A stretch of DNA of 64,000 nt from Impatiens glandulifera (GCF_907164915.1 NC_061863.1:45667382-45731381), one strand, 5' to 3'. Numbered from the stretch's first letter, positions 24,532 to 35,791 are shown. Notes: generated by a model from the sequence alone, not told the origin. A program made the numbers and translations.

Positions 24532-24540
24532 CTTAAATAC
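24532..24540 (-). promoter_or_regulatory. TATA-like box upstream of accessory ORF A
   Basis: GTATTTAAG on the minus strand, about 65 bases before the ORF A ATG, with an A/C-rich leader (accattcaccacaacactc). It is weaker than the boxes of B and C. Confidence 0.4.
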
Positions 24541-25059
24541 TAGTTTAGGGATTATCCTATTGTCCAGGCATTAAATGAGATGATATCTATTAACTGCAGG
24601 ATAAGAGATATTGCATGAAATAGGTATGTTTGCAGTCTAGGATGTTGGTCATAGGCCTGGACTGTGAAAGATATCAAAAGATCTTCACGTCTTTTTAGGC
24701 GCGACCATTTTACTTTGAAAAGGCAATGTTTCAGAACAGACATCTATAAACACTGATAATTATTCCACTTCTGTTTGAATTTCAAATAATCTAAGATGAC
24801 CTGCTTCTGAACCGGTCAGTCATCAGTTGTTCATCCCGATGCGGTTATTTGATGCATGCACCAAGTAACCGGTCGGTTTACTCTATCTAATTAACTGGGC
24901 GGTTCTTCCATAGGTAACTCAAAAATTTGAAGTCCAACAGTTTAGGAGGAACTACCGGTTTTATCTGTTCGAACCAGTTTCCCTTTAAGCATCCTTAGGA
25001 AGGATCTGGCTAATGTCGGTTAAGCCGAGAGTAAGTCTGAATTGAGAGAACTTAGCTTC

Positions 25060-28000
25060 CTATAGAGGCTTAGTGAAGATATCGGCTACTTGTTGATCGG
25101 TCGATACGTATTTCAGTCGGATATGCTTCAGCGTGACATGTTCCCGGATGAAGTGGTGCCTTATGTCGATATGCTTGATTCTGGAGTGGAGAACCGGGTT
25201 GTAGGTGATCGCAATGGCACTTGTATTGTCACAGAAGATCGGGGACTCTTCGGCTATGACACCGAAGTCCTTCAGCTGTTGTTGGATCCAGAGGAGTTGA
25301 GAGCAGCAACTTCCGGCCGCCAAGTATTCAGCTTCCGCGGTGGATGTGGCCACCGATGTTTGTTTCTTGCTGTGCCATGACACCAGTCGGTCACCTAGGA
25401 ATTGACATGTTCCACTGGTACTCTTTCTGTCAATCTTACATCCTGCATAGTCTGCGTCTGAGTAACTTGTTAGATTAAAGGATGAGTCCTTTGGGTACCA
25501 TAGGCCGACATCAGGTGTGCCCTTTAGATACTTCAGTATCCTCTTTGCGGCTGTGTAGTGGGATTGTTTTGGATTTGCTTGGAATCTCCCACATACACCA
25601 ACTGCAAACAGGATGTCCGGTCTACTCGCTGTCAGGTACAGTAGAGAGCCGATCATCCCCCGGTATGCAATCTGGTCTACCGATTGGCCCTCATCATCCC
25701 TGTCTAATTTAATCAATGAGCTCATTGGAGTAGCTGCCGAGGAGCAGGTGTCCATCCCGAACTTCTTTAGTAGCTCCTTGGTGTATTTAGGTTGGCTAAT
25801 GAATGTTCCTTCTTTGAGTTGTTTAACCTGAAGACCTAGGAAGAAACTTAATTCTCCCATCATACTCATTTCAAACTTGTCAGTCATCATTTTTGAAAAT
25901 TTATCACACAACTTAGGATCGGTTGAGCCAAAAATGATATCATCCACATAGATTTGAACAAGCAGGATATGTTCCTTCTTTTCAAATTTAAACAATGTTT
26001 TATCCACCGAACCGATGGTGAAATCATGTTGTACTAGAAATGCGGTTAGTGTATCATACCAGGCTCTAGGTGCTTGCTTTAGACCGTATAAAGGGTATAC
26101 ATGGTTTGGAAATGCAGCGTTTTTGAAACCGGGTGGTTGTTCAACATACACTTCCTCACGTAGGTCACCGTTCAGAAATGCACTTTTAACATTCATTTGA
26201 AAAACCTTAAAGTTTTTGAAAGCAGCAAAGGCTAGAAAAATTCTAATAGCTTCAATCCTAGCTACAGGAGCAAATGACTCTTCAAAATCGATGCCTTCTT
26301 CCTGTTTGTAGCCTTGTGCCACTAATCTGGCTTTGTTCCTCGTGACCAAACCGTCCTCATTGAGTTTGTTTCTAAATACCCATCTTGTTCCTATGACCGA
26401 TTGATCTTTCGGTCTAGGGACTAGGTACCAGACTTTACTACTCTCGAATTGGTTTAGCTCTTCTTGCATTCCCAAGATCCAATCCGGATCTGACAATGCT
26501 TCATCTATTCTTTTCGGTTCAATCTGGGATATGAAAGCGGAATTAAAATATCCTTCCAGAAGTTGACCCCTAGTTCGAACAGGTTCTGAAGGGTCACCTA
26601 TAATTTGCTCAGGAGGATGTTTACTGTTTCTTCTGAGATTCAGTTCAGGAGTCTCTACCAAATTACCGTTTACTTGATCAAGGCTAGACATGTCGGTAGG
26701 CTGAACGAGATTGTCAGACCGACCGACTTCCTCGGATTGAACCGAGGTGTCAGCTTCCTGTTGTGGAACAGCTTGATCCGGCTGGGTTTTAATGTTACCC
26801 ATTTGGTCATGGACAAACCGCCTGAAGACTGGAGTCTCATCTTCACTATCAGAATGAATATTGTTATTTTCCAATTTGTTGTGTAGATCAAAGCATGAAG
26901 CAGTATTGCTTTCAACCGATTCATCGAAAACAACGTGAATTGTTTCCTCCATGGTTGCAGTTCTATTATTGTATACTCTATATGCTTTACTTACTGCTGA
27001 GTATCCTAGCATGATCCCGATATCGGTTTTTGCATCAAAGACAGTGAGTTGGGTTTTACCATTTATGTGTATATAACACTTATAACCGAAAATCCTGAGG
27101 TACTTGAGTTTGGGAACCCTGTTAAAATAAACCTCATACGGTGTTTTGTTGTGAAATTTGTTTATTAAAGACCGATTTTGTGTATAACATGCAGTGTTGA
27201 TAGCCTCAGCCCAAAATTTCTGAGCAATGCCGGAATCGGCTATCATGGACCGTGCGGCTTCCTTGAGAGTCCGGTTTCTTCTCTCGGCCATGCCATTTTG
27301 TTGAGGAGTCCTAGAACTAGACAACTCGTGTCTAATGCCGGATTCATCAAGATATGCAGTTAATGTACTATTGGTAAATTCGGTACCTCGATCACTTCGA
27401 ATGCTATTAATGCGAGTTGATTTTTCATTTTGTAGACGCTTAAGAAGTGTAATCAGGTTTGATACGGTTTCACGTTTAGATGGTAGAAATATTACCCATG
27501 TAAATCTAGAGTAATCATCAATAATTACCATGGTGTAAAGCATACCTCCTAGGCTAATGACCTGAATCGGTCCAAATAAATCCATGTGAAGAAGATCTAA
27601 ACATCGGCTAGATTGGATATTTCCTTTACTCTTAAAAGATGACCTAGTCTGTTTACCCATTTGACATGCTGAGCAAACCTTATCCTGGTTAAATACTATA
27701 TCAGGAATACCTTCAACTAGCTTTTTACCACGAATGTAGTTTAAAGTTTTCATGTTTAGATGGTTTAGTCTCTTGTGCCACAGCCAGGTTTGATCGGTCT
27801 TAGCTATCATGCATATAGGATATTCTACTCTAGTTTTCCAGTCTACCTTGTAAATGTTACCTATCCTATTTCCGGTTAGCAGTACAATACCTTGAGAATT
27901 TTTAACTAAACATGCATGTTTAAGAAATTCTACCGTGTATCCAGCATCACACATCTGACTAATGCTAAGTAGGTTAAAACGTAGGTTTTCAACTAAAAGT

Positions 28001-28248
28001 ACATTATCAATAGTTAGGTTACCATGGATAATCTTACCCTTGCCCACAGTTTTACCTTTTGAGTTGTCACCGAAAGTGATTAAAGCACCGGTTACTGCTC
28101 TGATGTCGGTTAGCATATTGCTGTTTCCGGTCATGTTCCTGGAGCAGCTGCTGTCCAAGAACCATTCAGAGTTTCCTAGCCGTTTCTTTGGATCCTGCAA
28201 AATGTACATATTTACAATTATTTGGTACCCACATTTACTTGGGTCCAC
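25060..28248 (-). CDS. pol: Pol of the Sirevirus-like Copia element
   Basis: 1062 open codons. In order: protease ([14 protein letters not shown], where the family has DSG), the pre-integrase zinc region ([10 protein letters not shown]...CSACQMGK), the integrase core with all three acidic residues in place ([27 protein letters not shown]), reverse transcriptase ([20 protein letters not shown] at about 767-775) and RNase H ([22 protein letters not shown], ending VADIFTKPL). RT motif A reads [11 protein letters not shown]: the catalytic Asp is Asn at residue 686. With the protease change, this product should be inactive. The frame continues past the TAG at 25060-25062 for 24 further codons to a TAA at 24985-24987, so the natural end is probably there. 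At the 5' side the pol frame overlaps the end of the gag frame only within about 28238-28254, where a one-base shift must have occurred. Confidence 0.93.
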   Translation of the reverse strand: MDPSKCGYQIIVNMYILQDPKKRLGNSEWFLDSSCSRNMTGNSNMLTDIRAVTGALITFGDNSKGKTVGKGKIIHGNLTIDNVLLVENLRFNLLSISQMCDAGYTVEFLKHACLVKNSQGIVLLTGNRIGNIYKVDWKTRVEYPICMIAKTDQTWLWHKRLNHLNMKTLNYIRGKKLVEGIPDIVFNQDKVCSACQMGKQTRSSFKSKGNIQSSRCLDLLHMDLFGPIQVISLGGMLYTMVIIDDYSRFTWVIFLPSKRETVSNLITLLKRLQNEKSTRINSIRSDRGTEFTNSTLTAYLDESGIRHELSSSRTPQQNGMAERRNRTLKEAARSMIADSGIAQKFWAEAINTACYTQNRSLINKFHNKTPYEVYFNRVPKLKYLRIFGYKCYIHINGKTQLTVFDAKTDIGIMLGYSAVSKAYRVYNNRTATMEETIHVVFDESVESNTASCFDLHNKLENNNIHSDSEDETPVFRRFVHDQMGNIKTQPDQAVPQQEADTSVQSEEVGRSDNLVQPTDMSSLDQVNGNLVETPELNLRRNSKHPPEQIIGDPSEPVRTRGQLLEGYFNSAFISQIEPKRIDEALSDPDWILGMQEELNQFESSKVWYLVPRPKDQSVIGTRWVFRNKLNEDGLVTRNKARLVAQGYKQEEGIDFEESFAPVARIEAIRIFLAFAAFKNFKVFQMNVKSAFLNGDLREEVYVEQPPGFKNAAFPNHVYPLYGLKQAPRAWYDTLTAFLVQHDFTIGSVDKTLFKFEKKEHILLVQIYVDDIIFGSTDPKLCDKFSKMMTDKFEMSMMGELSFFLGLQVKQLKEGTFISQPKYTKELLKKFGMDTCSSAATPMSSLIKLDRDDEGQSVDQIAYRGMIGSLLYLTASRPDILFAVGVCGRFQANPKQSHYTAAKRILKYLKGTPDVGLWYPKDSSFNLTSYSDADYAGCKIDRKSTSGTCQFLGDRLVSWHSKKQTSVATSTAEAEYLAAGSCCSQLLWIQQQLKDFGVIAEESPIFCDNTSAIAITYNPVLHSRIKHIDIRHHFIREHVTLKHIRLKYVSTDQQVADIFTKPL

Positions 28249-30052
28249 ATGCGATTAGTCCCTTAGGTATCCAAACCTTAATAAACCGGACGATTTTCTT
28301 TGCTAGGGTTTTAATTGTCCTTTTGGCACTCGGTCTCGTGTATCTCGATTTTTCTACAAAGGTCTTAAATGGTGATGGTCTTCGGTTCGGTGATCTATGG
28401 TTTGACCTACGTGGTTCAGGAAAGGCTTTCATATACTTGAGGATTTCGGCTTTTCTTTTCACAGGGTGAAGCCATGATTCGGTTGGACCAACATAGTCGT
28501 ATTTTAGCTTTTCTTCCCTATAGTATGCGGTCTCCTCTTCTTCAGCGGTCCAGGAGCTTTTAAGAAATTTTATAAAGGGAAGGTTTCCTCTTGTAAGCCT
28601 TACTTTCTCTATGGATTTTCGGTCTTTGGAGCTATCCTCTGTGTATCCTAGGCCACGCTTGCAATGAGGATGCCTATAATGACTACACATTTTCTTTACT
28701 ATATCACTGGATCTCTTATATGCGGCCATCTTGTATTGAAGTCGGGCATTTTCTTCCTCGGTTAATTCTCTAGCCGGTTCACTAGATTGTTCGGTCTTAG
28801 GATCTAACTCGGTTTCTAAAGTATGGGTATCATCAGGTTGTACGACCTCCGGTTCGGTTATAATGAGTACCTCTGGTTCTGTCGGAATGGGTATTATGGG
28901 ATCGGTTCTAATGTTGAGGTGCTTAGGTAGCATGGCTAGTAGGTTCCTATATTCTTCTACCATGTCATTCAATGCATTGTATAATTCATCTTTAGTAAAT
29001 TCCTCACAAGGAGAGTCAAATACCTGTTCTTCATTTGCCATGAGACATGTGAGTTCATCATCACTGTCACTGTGAGCCCATAGACTTCCTCCATCGTCGG
29101 CTATCAGTGCTTTCGGTACCTCACTTCCTTCACCGGTTTGTTGATAATTGTTTCTGTCATTTTGATAGTCCGGTTTCTAGGTATCCCTCCTCGGTTTCCT
29201 GCATTCCCACTTAAAATGTCCCAAACAGTTACAGTTATAACATCTTACATTGGATTTATCACCATAGTAGTTGTTCGTTGGTTGGCTTCTTTTCATGAAC
29301 CTCCCAAACTTCTGTGCAAGCATTGCCATGGCATCCTCGGTGAACTGTTCGGCGGTTCTGATCGGTACAGGTGCAGGAACCGGTGCCGGTGCAACTGGTT
29401 CTGTAGATGTGATTAGTGCTCTAGTTGATGTTGAGGCCGAGACTTCTTCCTCAGTCCTAGATCTCATTTCGAACTCATATGCCTTAAAATCTTCGAATAC
29501 ACCGTGTAGTTTCATCTTACGTAGGCTCTTTGATTCCCTCATTACCATTGTTTTTATGTCCCAAGTACTTGGAAGAGATCTCAAAGCTTTCATAATGACC
29601 TCTTTATTCTCATACTTCTTGCCCAGAGTTGCTAATTCATCCAACACACCAGTGAACCGGTCACTGTATTCCTTCATAGTTTCTCCTGGTTTCATTTTGA
29701 TGCTTTCAAACTTCTGTGTGGCCACCATTATTTTGTTCTCCCTTGTTCTTTCATTTCCCTCAAAGATCTGGATAACCGTGTTCCATGTCTCCTTCGCGGT
29801 TTTGCAGTCTCTGATCTTGCAATATGTGTTTCTGTCCACACTGTTGGAGATCCAGTTTCTAGCATGATTATCCACGTTGTTTATTCTCCCATCTTCAGCC
29901 GTCCATTCCTTTCTGTCCTTATCAATGAATATCGGTCCTTCGGTCAGAATGGACTCCATTTCATCATCCAAGGTGACTAAGTGCAAGTGCATTCGTGCCT
30001 TCCAGTTGGCAAAGTCATCACCTTCTAGCATTGGAGGCCTATCTTGATACAT
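28235..30052 (-). pseudogene. gag: Gag of the Sirevirus-like element, interrupted
   Basis: From the ATG at 30052 the frame gives a Copia Gag (MLEGDDFANWKARM, then TAKETWNTVIQIFEGNERTRENK and MKPGETMKEYSDRF). A zinc knuckle follows near residue 273 with intact spacing C-x2-C-x4-H-x4-C (CYNCNCLGHFKWEC). A TAG at 29177-29179 stops it after 291 codons. The same frame then continues from DYQNDRNNYQQ through a long hydrophilic spacer (EEQVFDSPCEEFTKDELYNALNDMVEEYRNLL) to a TAA at 28235, where it should join pol. The ancestor probably had gag-pol as one long frame or with one shift. Gag would form the cytoplasmic particle that packages the RNA. Confidence 0.88.
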
Positions 30053-30078
30053 GCTTGCTTGAGTATTGAAACTAACTA

Positions 30079-30089
30079 CTCTGATACCA
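30079..30089 (-). promoter_or_regulatory. Primer-binding site (initiator tRNA-Met)
   Basis: TGGTATCAGAG on the minus strand, two bases inside the 5' LTR, is complementary to the 3' end of plant initiator tRNA-Met, the usual primer of Copia elements. It fixes the orientation of the element. Confidence 0.9.
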
Positions 30090-30091
30090 AT

Positions 30092-31385
30092 TGTTAGGAT
30101 CTAGGTAGCCGCTGGAGGACCGGGGGTTGGACCGGTTAGCGGTTCTCACTCGAAGGGTGGTGGTTAATCCGGTTAGAGATTAACACCGGGGTTTCAATAC
30201 TACACAACCTATCACAAACCCTTGAACTAGGTTCAAACGCGGAAGAGGTTTGCTTTTAGGTTGAAGCAGCACACTTGTTTGATGGACAAGACCGGTTTCG
30301 GATGATGGAGGTTTGAAAATGGTGGGTCGGTTTCGGTAATCTGGAAATATAGTCGGTTTAGAGCGGTGTAGTTGAGTTAATCGGTTAGACAATAGAGCCG
30401 GCAGAAAGTAAATAACAAAATAGATTTTATGGATGTTCGGAGATAAAACTCCTACGTCACCCCTTCCTCTCGAAACCGCGAGAAGGATATTCACTAAGGA
30501 ATACAAGTATAATCCGATCGAGACTTATTTCCTGCTTAATAACACTCTTACACTTTACACCGAAATTGTAAAACGCACTTTAACTTTAGCACTTAGGCTT
30601 TCTTAGAATAACACAATCTTATCACTTGTAGTAAATGCTCTTAGCGTTTCACTTATCCCACTGTGTGTCCCGCATTTACTCTTCTTCAACTGCCCCTTTT
30701 ATAGGTGAAATATGCCAACGGTCATATTTCACTACCTTGAATCTGATTGGCTGAGCAGAGGTGCAGTAATTCAGTGTTTCAGAAATTCAGACCTGCGGTC
30801 GTTTCCTCAAACCTGATGGTCAATCTCAGACCTGGCATTCTGTCTCAGACCTGGCGGTCTGTTCTTCCGGTATGTAAGACAAACCTGTCGGGTTTGTCTT
30901 TTACTTGATGTAGGCACTGTCTGTTGGACAGTTGTCTGTACTTGGAAGATCTTCTTTCTGACTTATCCCGAAGTGGAAAGATCCGGTAGTACTGTCTTCT
31001 GCAGCCTACAGTCTTTCCTCAGACTTGCATGGATATGGAAGTGTTCAGTCTGTTCCTTTGGTATCATTCTCAACAGATACCCGAATTGTCTTCTTGTACT
31101 GGTCGGCCACTTGACTTAACCTGATCGCTTCCGGTATGGGTGATATAACCGGACTTCTTCCGATTATTCCTTTGTCTTGTGGCTGATCGGCTGTCTGATG
31201 ATTCCGGTTTTAAGCTTTGGCCGATCTTTTCTTTGTGCGGTCATGTTCTGAGTATTCTTGGTTGGTTTAGTAGCTTGACCGGCTAGTTTTCTTAGCCGGT
31301 TCTTTTGTTTATCCGGTCCGGTTCCTTGTTCCTGCATGGAAAGTTTATTTAAGTTAGGTTTATTTGAACCGGTTTGATTTTATCT

Positions 31386-31389
<4 letters not shown>
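30092..31389 (-). repeat. 5' LTR of the Sirevirus-like element
   Basis: A 1298-bp LTR with ends TGTTAG and CTAACA. It differs from the 3' LTR by about 30 scattered substitutions, mostly transitions, and by an extra 26 bases around 30878-30903 that contain the inverted pair GACAAACC/GGTTTGTC. Confidence 0.92.
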
Positions 31390-31426
<37 letters not shown>

Positions 31427-31481
31427 TAAACTAAATAATGAATTGAAAAAAATTCTTATAAATAATATTTTAATAAATTAT

Positions 31482-32765
31482 TGTTGGGATCGGTGACAAC
31501 AATAGAAGGGGATTGAATATTGTTGTGCTAATTATCATTTTCAATTCGATTTTAATCATGATAAAGATTGAAAATCTGTTTCTATTCTTAGACAAATCGT
31601 AGAAAGTTCTTGAACGGTTTTAAGTGCGGTAAATACTTGCTAGATTTGTAGCGGTAGATAACGTTCTGAATAAAGCAGTAAGGAAATAACACACGATTTT
31701 TATGGATGTTCAGAGATAAAACTCATACGTCATCCATTCTTCTGTTTCTAGAAGGATTTCACTATAAGGCTTTCACTAGAAGGCTTTGATTTGTATAGTG
31801 CCTACACAAATCTAGTTAGAACTCAAGACTTAACAACTACCTATTCTGAACTCAGATGATGAAAGTAGGGGAGGAAAGATGTTCAAGAGAAGAAGAGGTC
31901 TCATTAGCAGCAGAGGCGGCAACTTGAGACAACTCCTTAGCAATAGAGGAAAGCTACTATTGCTCAACGGTTTGAGGAGGCGTCTGCTCTTCAACCAACG
32001 GTAGCTGCTGCTCAGCAACAAGAATATATGACTGCCCTGCATCAAGGAGAAGTTGTATCTTAGTAGGAGGAGACTGCAACTTTTCAATAAAGAGTAGTTG
32101 TTCTTCAGATTTTGGACAGTTCAGAACTGTCCAAAACTCCCTCGTTTGCTGCTCAACAATCTTGGAGGATTCCGTGCTATGAATGAAAGACAGGGCGGTT
32201 GAGCTATAAGAATCCAAGATCTGTTGCAGACAGGTGTTTACCTTGCCATCCACCCAAGTTGTTCTCTATAAAGTGTCGTAGTTTGCCTCCCTTTGACAAA
32301 GGATAGGGAGCAAAACACCCCCTCTAGCGACTGTTGCTACCAGCTCTCTCCTCTTGAGAGTTTCTTGAATGTTCAATGTGCAAGTTCAAGTTAGGACTGA
32401 TTTCTATAGATTGAATAACGCCTTGCACTGCTCAATCAGATCGGCACCTTGGATGACCTCATCGAATCTTTTGTGGAGCATTATGCTGCTCCATTTATCA
32501 AAGAGTTCGAGCCTCTCTAAAGCATTTAACTCAACCTCCTCGCGGATGAGTTTGATTGATTACTTCACAATTGAAAGAGGCTCGGGAACATGGTCCATAG
32601 AGTCTTTACCCTTTCCTACCACTTCGGCAGGCTGAGCAACAAGAACTGGTTCCCTAAATGTGATTCCCTTTGCAACTTGAACATGTCTTTTAATAGTTGC
32701 TGGAGAGGCGCCTGAAATATGAACTACAACCTTTGGAATTGCAACTTCAGGTTGATATGTCGTAT
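31482..32765 (-). mobile_element. Fragment of a second Sirevirus-like element (partial LTR plus accessory ORF)
   Basis: 31482 begins TGTTGGGATC. The sequence near 31690-31760 (tttttatggatgttcagagataaaactc, atacgtcatccattc) is clearly related to the same part of the neighbouring element's LTR, but the rest of the LTR is missing. Further in, on the minus strand, a hydrophilic coiled-coil-like protein can be followed from about 32760 to 31957 (for example IKLIREEVELNALERLELFDKW and VNTCLQQILDSYSST), broken by several stops. It is an accessory-type ORF remnant. No gag or pol is left. It is older than, and adjacent to, the 17743-31389 element. Confidence 0.65.
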
Positions 32766-33738
32766 TGATTAAACTTAGTTTTGTTGTTCTAAATTCATTT
32801 TAATTAATTAAAGACAATTTTCTTATTTCAACTTAATTAATTATTTCTTTTTTAATTAATTTCTTTTTTTTTTATTTAACTTAATTTAAAAATTATGTTT
32901 ATAATAGCAACATACAAAATTAAATATATAAAAAAAATAAAATAATAAATATGTGTGTCAAATGTCAATATTCAAACATGATCAAAATATTTATATATAC
33001 GGATAAGCAATCAAACCGTCACATTTTTATGATTTATTTCGTCAATCGAGTCGGTACAGAGAATTACGAACTAATCAGAATTCGGTTCGATATATGTTTT
33101 AGAAGTGAATAATAGCTTTTTTATATTGAGTTTTTTTTAATTTTTATTTAAAATCCAAATTCAAGAAAACTCCAAAATCAAACAAGATCTAACACACCTT
33201 CCAATCCAAAGTTCAAGATTTCCATCCCACTTAAATCATGTTTGGTCTTGGGTTTTTAGATTCTTAAAATTCTTTTACAAAGAATATATATTTTATTAAA
33301 AAAAAAGTGGGTTAATTAAATAAAATTAAAAGAATTAATTATTAAAATGTTATTTTGTATTTAATATTAAAATTTATTAAAAATTAAAGTATTTTATATA
33401 ATTGATAAATTAAGTGATTTAATAATTAAAATAATTTGAATTTAATAAATATTTTGTTTTGAAAAAATCTAAATACCTTTTATTTTATTTGTGTCACATG
33501 GCTAGTGGAGCTTATTTAAATAATTTAGGTTTTGGAAGTAGGGTTATGAAAATAATTTGTTAAAAAAATATTAATTTATAGTAGAAAATTCAAGTAAAAT
33601 AATAAATCAAACCATCAAAAGCTTGAAAAAAGATTTTGAAAGAGTGGAAAAAGAAATTAAAATTGTATTGGTGATTTTATTTTATAAATAATAAATTATC
33701 AAGACTTCCTAACTTTATCATTTTAAGAATTATGAATC

Positions 33739-33740
<2 letters not shown>
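32766..33740. other. AT-rich intergenic DNA
   Basis: No gene recognised. A TCGGTTCG-containing stretch near 33000-33110 may be the end of another small element. Confidence 0.45.
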
Positions 33741-33828
<88 letters not shown>

Positions 33829-33840
33829 TTATTTATTTAT
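33741..33840. repeat. (AT)n and (TTTA)n microsatellite
   Basis: A perfect AT tract of about 84 bases followed by four TTTA-like units. The exact length in the genome may differ because such tracts are hard to assemble. Confidence 0.9.
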
Positions 33841-34148
33841 GACACCACACAACCATAGTTTTCTATTCCCATTTAAAGAGTTTTAAGTGAGAATCGAACA
33901 TGTAATCTTTTTTTTGTTTTTCGACTAATACTGTTCCTCTGATTTGTATTTTTGAAAATGTAATTTCTTATACTTTTAATTTTTATAAGTTATATATATC
34001 TTACAAACTCACCTGCAATTTAAATGTAACCATACATCCACTTTGTGGTTTCTCATTTCAACACTCAATGTATAAATTTAGGTTAGGATTTGGGTTATAA
34101 TAAAAAATATTAATAAATTTATTAAATTTTTTTATCTTTTATTATTGG

Positions 34149-35637
34149 TAGGGGTGTTCAACCGGTCGGTTAAACGGTTCTAGTTAAGTCCAATTTTACC
34201 TCTTATTTTACAAATCGGTTAACCGACCAATATTGGTATCGGTTTTACCGGTTTTGGTTAAACTGGTTTCGGTCGGTACCCGTCGATTAACCATTAACCG
34301 ATAATTCAATTTTTTAAATAAAGTATTAAACTTATTAAATTATTTTTTTTTCAAAATCCTTATTTGCGCCGTACTTTTACGGTATTCTCCATTTTTATAT
34401 ATGTTTTAATATATTATATTATATTATTGTTATAATATATCTATGAAATATTATTATATATTATATTAGTGTAATAATATAAAATATTTCAAAAGCCTCC
34501 ATTTTTATACTAATAGTCATATAAATTAGATTTTTTTAAAAACAATTCTATACAAATTTAAAAATAACTAATCTATATTATTAAATATTATTTATAATAT
34601 ATTTAATATTTACAAAAATAACTAATATAAATATATGATTAAATTATTACTGATTTATCGGTTAAACCGCTAAAAAATTAGTTCAACCAAAAACCGAAAA
34701 TCGAACGGTTTAAACGGTAAAAAATTGATTAACCAGAACCGTTACAACTAGTTAACCAATAAATCGATAAAATGAAACCGGTAAGCTATCGATTCAGTTG
34801 GGTTATTGGTTTTTTGGTTTTTTTGAACAACCATAATCATTGGGATAAAACCATATTTTTTATCTCAAAACTTAACAATTATATTAACCGGTAAAAAACC
34901 GATTAACCAGAACTGTTCGAACCGATTAACCAATAAACCGATAAAATAAAACCGGTATGTTATCGATTTAGTTGGGTTATCGATTTTTCATTTTTTTTCA
35001 TTTATTAGGATAGAACTATATACATATCTAGGACTGTGCAAAATAACCGGAAAATCGATAACCCAACTTAATCGATAGTTTACCGGTTTATTGGTTAACT
35101 GACTCTAACGGTTTTGGTTAACCTGTTTTTGGTTGAACTATTTTTCTAGCGGTTTAACCGGTAATAATTTAATTATTTATATTAGTTATTTTGTAAATAT
35201 TAAATATATTATAAATAATATTTAATAATATATACATTAGTTTTTCTTTTCCTTTTAAATTATAATTTGTATAAATTTGTATATGGCTATTAATTTAGAA
35301 ATGAATACTTATAATATATTATAAAATATTTTTATATATATTTATGAAATATTATTATAATATATTATATTATAATATAGATAAAAAAAATGGAAAGTAA
35401 CATAAAAGTATGGCACAAATCAAAATTTTGAAAAAAAACATTTAATAAGTTTAATATTTAATTTAAAATTTTGAATTATTAGTTAAAGGTTAAATCGGTT
35501 AACCGACCGGTACTGATTGGATTGGTTCCAAAATCGATAAAACCGTTACCAATATTGATCGGTTAACCGATTTGTAAAATAAGAGGTAAAATCGAACTTA
35601 ACTGAAACTGTTTAACCGACCGGTTGAACACCCTTTA
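34149..35637. mobile_element. Foldback (long inverted repeat) element, about 1.49 kb
   Basis: The left end, TAGGGGTGTTCAACCGGTCGG, returns inverted on the right as CCGACCGGTTGAACACCCTTTA. The arms stay alignable for several hundred bases with shared blocks of GGTTAACCG, GTTTAACCGGT and long AT stretches. The middle holds a directly repeated segment (about 34720-34830 and 34895-35010). No ORF is visible. The TAGGGGTG tip is like that of hAT elements, but no convincing 8-bp target duplication is present. Confidence 0.7.
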
Positions 35638-35791
35638 AATATCAAAATTACTTTCTACTTAATATTTTATTTTATATTAATAAAAATTATAATTAATAAA
35701 AGACATATTTTATTGGGAGTATTTTTATATTTTAATCATAATAATAGTTTCGTTTGTAGGTTTTGGGAAGAAAAAAAATCAAAACCCTTGG

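Larger units (their letters stand above)
17743..31389 (-). mobile_element. Sirevirus-type Copia LTR retrotransposon, nearly complete, 13.6 kb
   Basis: Two LTRs beginning TGTTAG and ending CTAACA enclose an interior read on the minus strand: primer site, gag, pol (protease, integrase, reverse transcriptase, RNase H), about 6 kb of accessory DNA with three extra ORFs, then a purine tract. The 5-bp target duplication ATATA lies at 17738-17742 and 31390-31394, within a (TA)n tract, so it is weaker evidence than usual. Integrase before RT places it in Copia. The large size, long LTRs and additional ORFs after pol are typical of the SIRE/Maximus lineage. The LTRs differ by roughly 30 substitutions plus a 26-bp indel by eye, about 2-2.5%. 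Five TAG codons, one gag-pol frame change and lost catalytic residues show that this copy is defective. Confidence 0.92.

Noticed and set aside
25060..29179. TAG codons as programmed gag-pol style readthrough
   Set aside because: Five separate TAGs occur, including near the very end of pol, and none has the CARYYA downstream context known to promote readthrough in plants. Point decay explains them better.
29271..29867. 198-codon plus-strand ORF over gag
   Set aside because: A shadow of gag; composition and position are explained by the minus-strand gene.
30871..30903. Hairpin followed by T's as a transcription terminator
   Set aside because: It resembles a bacterial terminator only in outline. 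This is plant pol II DNA within an LTR.
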